Assembly (NCBI GenBank): GCA_045128275.1
Contig: JBGVRH010000063.1
Coordinates: 3,760 to 67,759 of the forward strand
Origin: CAMEON01 sp045128275
GTDB taxonomy: Bacteria; Bacillota; Clostridia; Oscillospirales; CAG-272
Length of the DNA stretch: 64,000 nt
Direction of reading: 5' to 3'
The notes under the pieces were generated by a model. That model saw only the letters and a program-made list of their open reading frames with translations. It did no database searches and was not told the origin of the DNA. This document shows, one piece after another, positions 59,706 to 64,000 of the stretch. Position 1 is the first letter of the stretch. The number at the start of each line of letters is the position of its first letter. The translations under genes and the position numbers were made by a program.

Positions 59706-60473
59706 TCAGCCGATCAGCTCGCTGTAGGCCATGTACAGGCAGGGGAGCGCCTCGGTGTAGGTTGTGTTTTGCCAGAAGGACACCGTCCCCGCACTTTCGC
59801 CGTACACACGGATCATGTCTCCGGGCAAGAATTGCAGGGGATCGCCCAGGTTGCAGTCCTGCACGTAGATGATCAGCTCGCCGCCGCTGCGATCGCGGCA
59901 ACGGTAGTAGGTCGCTCCGATATCATAGACGTCCTCGCTCTGCTCCACGCACTTCTCGACCACGGTCAGCTCCATGGCTACATACCGTCCCTCGTCACCC
60001 GCGTGTCGGTAAAAATCCTCCACGTCCATGGGTTCGCAGAGCTGTACGTACTCCTCGCGAGAGATCTTGTCGTTGACAAGAGGCTGATTTATGAGGCTCC
60101 ATAACCATCCCGAGCCCAGCGCGAGCAGCAGGATGTACCCGCCCACCACCGAGGCCGCCGTAATGATCTTGGCCTTCTTGGAGTAGGGGCTGGTGATGAA
60201 CAGGATCAGACCCGCGATGCGGGACACGAAGAACATGATGAGAATGAACCACCAGGAATGATACCACGCAATGAACTGCACCCGTCCCGAGGAATTCTTC
60301 CTCTTCTTGGGCTTCTTCACGGGCGCGCGGTTCCCTGCCCGAAATGCCTCGGGGCAGATCTTACCGCACAGGGGGCACTCCTCCGATGCGAAGTAGCACT
60401 CGCAATCGGGGCATTTATTCAATTCGGGTCGATCCAGCTCGTCTGAATCGAAATAACCTAAGCTACGGCCCAT
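59706..60473 (-). CDS. Zinc-ribbon membrane protein of unknown function
   Basis: This 255-residue protein starts at the ATG at 60473 with AAGGAG upstream; the longer frame reads through the hairpin array and is rejected. The N terminus has two zinc knuckles (CPDCECYFASEECPLCGKIC). A basic segment (KKPKKRKNSSGR) and two membrane helices (WWFILIMFFVSRIAGLILFI, ITAASVVGGYILLLALG) follow. The C-terminal domain is extracytoplasmic, about 130 residues, with an OB-fold-like pattern (ELIIYVQDCNLGDPLQFLPG). The role is unknown. Confidence 0.65.
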   Translation of the reverse strand: MGRSLGYFDSDELDRPELNKCPDCECYFASEECPLCGKICPEAFRAGNRAPVKKPKKRKNSSGRVQFIAWYHSWWFILIMFFVSRIAGLILFITSPYSKKAKIITAASVVGGYILLLALGSGWLWSLINQPLVNDKISREEYVQLCEPMDVEDFYRHAGDEGRYVAMELTVVEKCVEQSEDVYDIGATYYRCRDRSGGELIIYVQDCNLGDPLQFLPGDMIRVYGESAGTVSFWQNTTYTEALPCLYMAYSELIG

Positions 60474-60490
60474 AGGCGTTTCTCCTTCCG

Positions 60491-60620
60491 TTTGCGCCAA
60501 AGGCGCAACTTCATTTGCCCCGCAGGGGCAATATCGTTGGCTCCAACGGAGCCACATCATTTGCGCAAAGCGCAACATCATTGCCCCGCAGGGGCACATC
60601 ATTTGCGCCGACGGCGCAAC
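60491..60620. repeat. Array of six short hairpins with ATCATT-type spacers
   Basis: Six perfect or near-perfect hairpins follow each other: TTGCGCC/GGCGCAA, TTGCCCC/GGGGCAA, TTGGCTCC/GGAGCCA, TTGCGC/GCGCAA, TTGCCCC/GGGGCA and TTGCGCC/GGCGCAA. Each has a 3-base loop of AAA, GCA, AAC or GAC. They are joined by short spacers related to CATCATT. The array fills the gap between the zinc-ribbon gene and the HD gene. It is not a CRISPR, since the units are only about 22 bases long and the spacers are constant. Confidence 0.8.
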
Positions 60621-61262
60621 TTATTTCTTGGGGCTTCCCTCCATGAAGTAAGCCGCCTCCATATCCGCCACGCACAGCGCCCAGGCCAGGGGGAACATCT
60701 CCAGGGCCTTGCCCACGTTGCCGGGATCCTCGGGGCCGGAGAAGCCCATGTGGTAGCGGATGGCGAAGGCCTCGTCGCGGGTCAGGCGCATGTAGCCCGA
60801 GGCGATGTAGACAGACTTCTCCCCGTGTCCGTAGGGAAGGTTGTCTTCAATGGTATAGTAGGGCTGGGCCTCCCATCTTCCCTGCTCGTTCTTGACGTTG
60901 CGGGTGGAGACCTTGTAGAAGTTCACCTTGCAGAGGTCGTGGAGGAGGGCGGCGATGGCGATGGACTCATTGGAGTAGCTGATACCGTAGGTCTCCTTGA
61001 CGCGGGGACGGTTCAGGATATCCACCAGCGCGTCGTAGACGTTGAGGGAGTGCTGGCAGAGACCGCCCTCGTAGTTGCCGTGGTAGCGGGTGGAGGCGGG
61101 GGCGGTGAAGAAGTCGGAATTCTCCAGATAGGCGAGGAGCTTATCCGCACCCTCGCGGGTGATGTTGGTCTTATAGATGTCGATGAACCGCTGGCGGTTC
61201 TCGGCGGCCTGGAGGGCGTAGGGGGAGAGGGTGGGGTTGGGGTCGGACATGGAGTAGGACAT
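60621..61262 (-). CDS. HD-domain phosphohydrolase
   Basis: This 213-residue cytoplasmic protein starts behind AAAGGAG. The metal-binding HD motifs are visible: His in GGLCQHSLNVYDAL (about 70), ALLHDLCK (about 107-113), GHGEKS and the Asp of WALCVADMEAAYF near the C terminus. It probably hydrolyses a nucleotide or a phosphodiester; such proteins occur widely in Firmicutes phage and chromosome and no specific substrate can be named. Confidence 0.85.
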   Translation of the reverse strand: MSYSMSDPNPTLSPYALQAAENRQRFIDIYKTNITREGADKLLAYLENSDFFTAPASTRYHGNYEGGLCQHSLNVYDALVDILNRPRVKETYGISYSNESIAIAALLHDLCKVNFYKVSTRNVKNEQGRWEAQPYYTIEDNLPYGHGEKSVYIASGYMRLTRDEAFAIRYHMGFSGPEDPGNVGKALEMFPLAWALCVADMEAAYFMEGSPKK

Positions 61263-61354
61263 GGGAGGCTCCTTTCGCTAATGAAAAATGAAGAATGAAG
61301 AATGAATAATGAATAATTGAGGATCGAAACCTACGGTTTCGTTCATTTTTTGCG

Positions 61355-62746
61355 TTATGCGGTAGCGGCGGTCTGCTCGGCTTGCTTTTTGCGCTTCATG
61401 AGCTTTCGGTAGAAGTACACGCAGAACAGGAAATGCACGCCGCCCGTGACGATCCAGGAGATGGGATAGCTGATATAGAGAGCCATGATCTGACCGGGGA
61501 ACAGGGGGCAGACGGTGAAGACCCAGATGATGCGGAAGACGCAGGAGCCGAGGAGGGACACGATCATGGGCTGGACGGCTCTGCCCATGCCGCGCAGGAT
61601 CCCGCACCCCACGTCCATGAGGCCGCAGAGGAAGTAGGTGGCGGCGATGATCTGCAAGCGTTGCACGCCTGCTTGCACGATGAGGTCGCGGTTCTCCCCC
61701 GAGGCGTAGATGAGCAGGAGCTTATCCCCGAAGAAGACCAGAATACCGCTGAGGGTCAGGCCGATGACCAGCACCATACCCGCGCACTGGAAGGAGATCT
61801 TCTTGATGCGCTCGAACTTCCCTGCCCCCACGTTCTGACCCACGAAGGTCACGGCGGCCTGGTAGACCGAATTCATGGCGGTGTAGACGAAGCCCTCCAG
61901 ATTGCCCGCCGCGGTGTTGCCCGCGATGGTGACGGTGGGGTAGGCGTTGACCGCCGACTGGATGATGACGTTGGACAAAGAGAACATACAGCCCTGGAGT
62001 CCCGCAGGAAGGCCGATGGTGATCATGCGCATGAGCTTCTGGCGGTAAACCTTGAAGCCCGCCAGTCGCAGGGAGGTCTTGGTCTTGCTCATGTAGAGGA
62101 GGGTCAGCCCCGCCGCTACGTACTGGGAGCCCGCCGTGGCAATACCCACGCCGATGGCACCCAGGCCAAAGCCCAGCACCATGACAAGGTTGAGGATGAC
62201 GTTGACCACACCCGCCGCCGTCAAAAAGAACAGGGGGCGTTTGGTGTCGCCGCTGGAGCGCAGGATGGCGGCCATGTAGTTGTAGACCAGACAGCCGGGC
62301 ATACCGCAGAAGTAGGCTCGCATGTAGGGGACGGCCTCGGCCAGCACGTCCTCGGGGGTGTCCATGAGGCGGAGCAGAGGCTCGGCCATGAGGATGCCGA
62401 AGATCATGACGGCGATACCGCCGATGATGGAGGAGGTCAGGGCGGTGGAGATGAGCTTATCCACCTCCTCGTACCGCTTGGCACCCAGCTCCTGGGCGGC
62501 GATGACACCCGCGCCCACGGCGAGGCCGATGAACAGGTTGATGATGAGATTGATGAGGGCTCCGCAGCTGCCCACGGCGGCCATGGCGGCTTCTCCCGCG
62601 AACTGTCCCACCACCGCCACGTCGGCGGCGTTGAAGAGAAGCTGGAGGATGCCCGAGGCCATGACGGGTATGGTGAAGCGGATCATCTTTCCGAGGACGG
62701 GGCCCTCGGTCATATTCATTTTTTGAGAACGGAGAGATTCTGCCAA
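61355..62746 (-). CDS. MATE-family multidrug/sodium exporter
   Basis: This 463-residue polytopic protein has twelve hydrophobic segments and the MATE pattern (TEGPVLGKMIRFTIPVMASG, NAADVAVVGQFAGEAAMAAV, second-half VYQAAVTFVGQNVGAGKFER). It exports cationic compounds in exchange for sodium or protons. The start is uncertain. A TTG at 62746 has AGAAGG about 9 bases upstream, while the ATGs at 62719 and 62713 lack a ribosome site but match the usual N terminus of the family. The sequence 61280-61345 after the stop is an AATGA-rich low-complexity stretch. Confidence 0.9.
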   Translation of the reverse strand: MAESLRSQKMNMTEGPVLGKMIRFTIPVMASGILQLLFNAADVAVVGQFAGEAAMAAVGSCGALINLIINLFIGLAVGAGVIAAQELGAKRYEEVDKLISTALTSSIIGGIAVMIFGILMAEPLLRLMDTPEDVLAEAVPYMRAYFCGMPGCLVYNYMAAILRSSGDTKRPLFFLTAAGVVNVILNLVMVLGFGLGAIGVGIATAGSQYVAAGLTLLYMSKTKTSLRLAGFKVYRQKLMRMITIGLPAGLQGCMFSLSNVIIQSAVNAYPTVTIAGNTAAGNLEGFVYTAMNSVYQAAVTFVGQNVGAGKFERIKKISFQCAGMVLVIGLTLSGILVFFGDKLLLIYASGENRDLIVQAGVQRLQIIAATYFLCGLMDVGCGILRGMGRAVQPMIVSLLGSCVFRIIWVFTVCPLFPGQIMALYISYPISWIVTGGVHFLFCVYFYRKLMKRKKQAEQTAATA

Positions 62747-62949
62747 AAAAGTACGCCTTCTTTCCTGATCATGCCGAAAAGCAGATATAATCTATTGTAT
62801 TATACTATTATTTTGCCGTAAAGTCAAGGTGAGTTGTGAAAATTCATGGAAAAACCGCTCGCACATCTGCTTTGTCCCGAAAATTCTGCATTTTGCATGA
62901 AAACGGGACTTCAAATTTGTGAACTTTTTGAAAATTTTCAATTCTGCTC

Positions 62950-62978
62950 TTTACAAATACCCGCGGGTATGGTATAAT
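62950..62978 (+). promoter_or_regulatory. Promoter of rpsO with palindromic spacer
   Basis: TTTACA (62950-62955) and TATAAT (62973-62978) are 17 bases apart. The spacer contains a perfect 14-bp palindrome, ATACCCGCGGGTAT (62957-62970), in operator position. Confidence 0.8.
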
Positions 62979-62984
62979 GACAGA

Positions 62985-63083
62985 GCATGACATGCGCACG
63001 GTTCGCGGATACAGCCGTAATGCGGCACTTCACCAACCGCCCTCTGTGGGTATGCCAAATATATTTTTGAAAGGTGAAAAACC
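62985..63083 (+). promoter_or_regulatory. rpsO leader, possible S15 autoregulatory site
   Basis: The leader of about 100 bases between the promoter and the rpsO ATG can form stems such as GCCG/CGGC (in GCCGTAATGCGGC) and others around GCACGGTTCGC. S15 represses its own mRNA in several Firmicutes through a structured leader. Here the site is inferred from position; I did not match a defined motif. Confidence 0.35.
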
Positions 63084-63347
63084 ATGACCAACCAGGAAAA
63101 GCAGGCAATCATTGCCCAGTACGCCATCCACGAGGGTGACACCGGTTCCCCCGAGGTCCAGATCGCTATTCTGACCTTCCGTATCAACAGCCTGACCGAG
63201 CATCTGAAGTCCAACAAGAAGGACCACCACAGCCGCCGCGGTCTGCTGAAGATGGTCGGCCACAGACGTAACCTCCTCGGTTATCTGCAGAAGGTAGACA
63301 TCGAGCGCTACCGTGCAATCATCGAGAAGCTGAACCTCAGAAAGTAA
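63084..63347 (+). CDS. rpsO: 30S ribosomal protein S15
   Basis: This 87-residue protein starts behind AAAGGTG. It has the full S15 pattern: MTNQEKQAIIAQYAIHEGDT, GSPEVQIAILTFRINSLTEH, KKDHHSRRGLLKMVGHRRNL and LGYLQKVDIERYRAIIEKLN. S15 binds 16S rRNA in the small-subunit platform. pnp follows on the same strand, the classical rpsO-pnp order. Confidence 0.98.
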   Translation: MTNQEKQAIIAQYAIHEGDTGSPEVQIAILTFRINSLTEHLKSNKKDHHSRRGLLKMVGHRRNLLGYLQKVDIERYRAIIEKLNLRK

Positions 63348-63357
63348 TCCAAACAAA

Positions 63358-63407
63358 AAGGGAGTGCGGAACGGCGGCCTTCACGGGTTGGTCGCTCTCA
63401 CTCCCTT
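63358..63407 (+). terminator. Hairpin after rpsO
   Basis: AAGGGAGTG and CACTCCCTT (63358-63366 and 63399-63407) form a perfect 9-bp stem with a long loop. There is no real T-run, so it may be an RNA-processing site between rpsO and pnp or a weak terminator. Confidence 0.5.
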
Positions 63408-63622
63408 GCGTTTCGTTTACTGAAAATTCCCTTCCCCGCCGCGTTTTTCGACGCGAAAGCCCCCAAAAACGCACCCCAATTCGCCAGATCTGCGTAGCTT
63501 TAGTTCTTACCCTTGCGCCGGAATCCTCCGACCCGAGGGTAAGTGCTAAACTCCGCAGATCAACGATGCAACGATGCAACGATCATCACAAAAAACAAAA
63601 TCTGCAAATGGAGGAAAAAGAA

Positions 63623-64000
63623 ATGTACACCATCCAGAGCTCCGCTATGGAGTTTAAGAACCACAAGATCTATGAGTACACCCTGGCAGGCCGTCCTCTG
63701 GTCATCGAGACCGGTAAGCTTGCCGGCCTGGCCAACGGCTCCTGCCTCTGCCGCTACGGCGACACCGCCGTTCTCTGCTGCGCTACCGCTTCCGAGAAGC
63801 CCCGCGACGGCATTGATTTCCTGCCCCTGTCCGTCGATTTCGACGAGAGAATGTACGCTGCCGGTAAGATCCCCGGCGGTTACCTGAAGCGCGAGGGCAA
63901 GCCCTCAGAGAAGGCCGTCCTGACCTCCCGCGTCATCGACCGTCCCGTTCGTCCCTGTTCCCCAAGGATCTGCGTAACGACGTGGCTCTGACCCTCACCG
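63623..64000 (+). CDS. pnp: Polynucleotide phosphorylase, N-terminal part, frameshifted near the window edge
   Basis: The ATG at 63623 follows GGAGGAAAAAGAA. The product shows the first RNase PH domain of PNPase: GRPLVIETGKLAGLANGSCL, GDTAVLCCATASEKPR, DFLPLSVDFDERMYAAGKIP, GGYLKREGKPSEKAVLTSRV, IDRPVRP. After RP the frame reads CSPRICVTTWL and stops. Shifting by one base from about 63952 gives LFPKDLRNDVALTLT, the conserved continuation. One C thus appears to be missing. This is either a sequencing or assembly error or a real disruption of a gene that is usually retained. The rest lies beyond the window. PNPase degrades RNA phosphorolytically. Confidence 0.88.

Noticed and set aside
59706..60602. 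Longer version of the zinc-ribbon gene starting at 60602
   Set aside because: The extra 43 residues are translated hairpin repeats, and a good AAGGAG site supports the ATG at 60473.
60491..60620. Possible CRISPR array
   Set aside because: Units are short hairpins with constant spacers of about 6 bases and there are no unique spacers or cas genes. The array at 40216-40730 was also considered and rejected as CRISPR because the variable part is itself a tandem repeat.

Overview
The window looks like a chromosome segment of a GC-rich, spore-forming gut-type member of the Clostridia (Firmicutes), probably an uncultivated relative of the Oscillospirales. The evidence is a spoVAC gene, a CotH-domain secreted protein, AGGAGG-type ribosome sites, TTGACA-17-TATAAT promoters, CCA-encoding tRNA genes, Thr/Glu-rich lipoprotein linkers and an rpsO-pnp junction. 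Species cannot be fixed from the sequence alone.

Layout. 1-4040: end of murC, a hairpin-flanked intergenic repeat, an MBOAT/DHHW O-acetylation pair and tRNA-Pro(CGG). 4040-5884: a small AT-rich insert between the tRNA-Pro and a copy of its 3' end, holding a membrane-anchored dCTP-deaminase-like gene and a small gene behind a structured leader. 5985-9267: a lipoprotein, a membrane protein and an HTH regulator, with palindromic repeats. 9887-16576: an AraC-type regulator followed by two large secreted lipoproteins (a glycosidase-like protein with two discoidin domains, and a LamG-PHP protein). 17003-23680: a defence-like island with an HTH plus nucleotidyltransferase pair and a 1,559-residue helicase-nuclease of the Hhe type, interspersed with short promoter-to-terminator units whose centre resembles a tRNA-Ser 3' end. 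23850-29473: a LacI-type regulator and a 1,499-residue surface protein with a pectate-lyase-like core. 29474-30642: remnants, including a deleted copy of the nucleotidyltransferase gene. 30643-36944: an AraC regulator divergent from a solute-binding protein, a GH99-like lipoprotein and an FAD oxidoreductase. 37015-37772: a second leader-plus-gene cassette.

38036-50329 is a 12.3-kb integrated element bounded by identical 24-bp repeats, one being the 3' end of tRNA-Ser(GCT). It encodes a tyrosine integrase, a repressor with overlapping divergent promoters, an excisionase-like protein, a replication protein, a helicase loader, one very large phage-structural-like protein, a late-regulator-like protein, HicAB, and a Panacea-domain antitoxin with a membrane-protein partner. 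It also has a seven-unit repeat array that may be its origin and a small RNA whose loop is complementary to the start codon of a neighbouring gene. No capsid, portal or terminase gene is visible, so it looks more like a phage satellite or a reduced prophage than a full phage.

50549-64000 returns to chromosome: a P-loop HPr-kinase-like protein, a CotH/RCC1 lipoprotein, a GH106-like glycosidase, a HEAT-repeat protein, spoVAC, a zinc-ribbon membrane protein, an array of six short hairpins, an HD hydrolase, a MATE transporter, rpsO and the start of pnp, which carries an apparent one-base frameshift near the window edge. The most interesting unexplained items are the 38.4-kb small RNA, the 40.2-40.7-kb repeat array, the Panacea pair, the repeated leader cassettes and the tRNA-Ser-like short transcription units.
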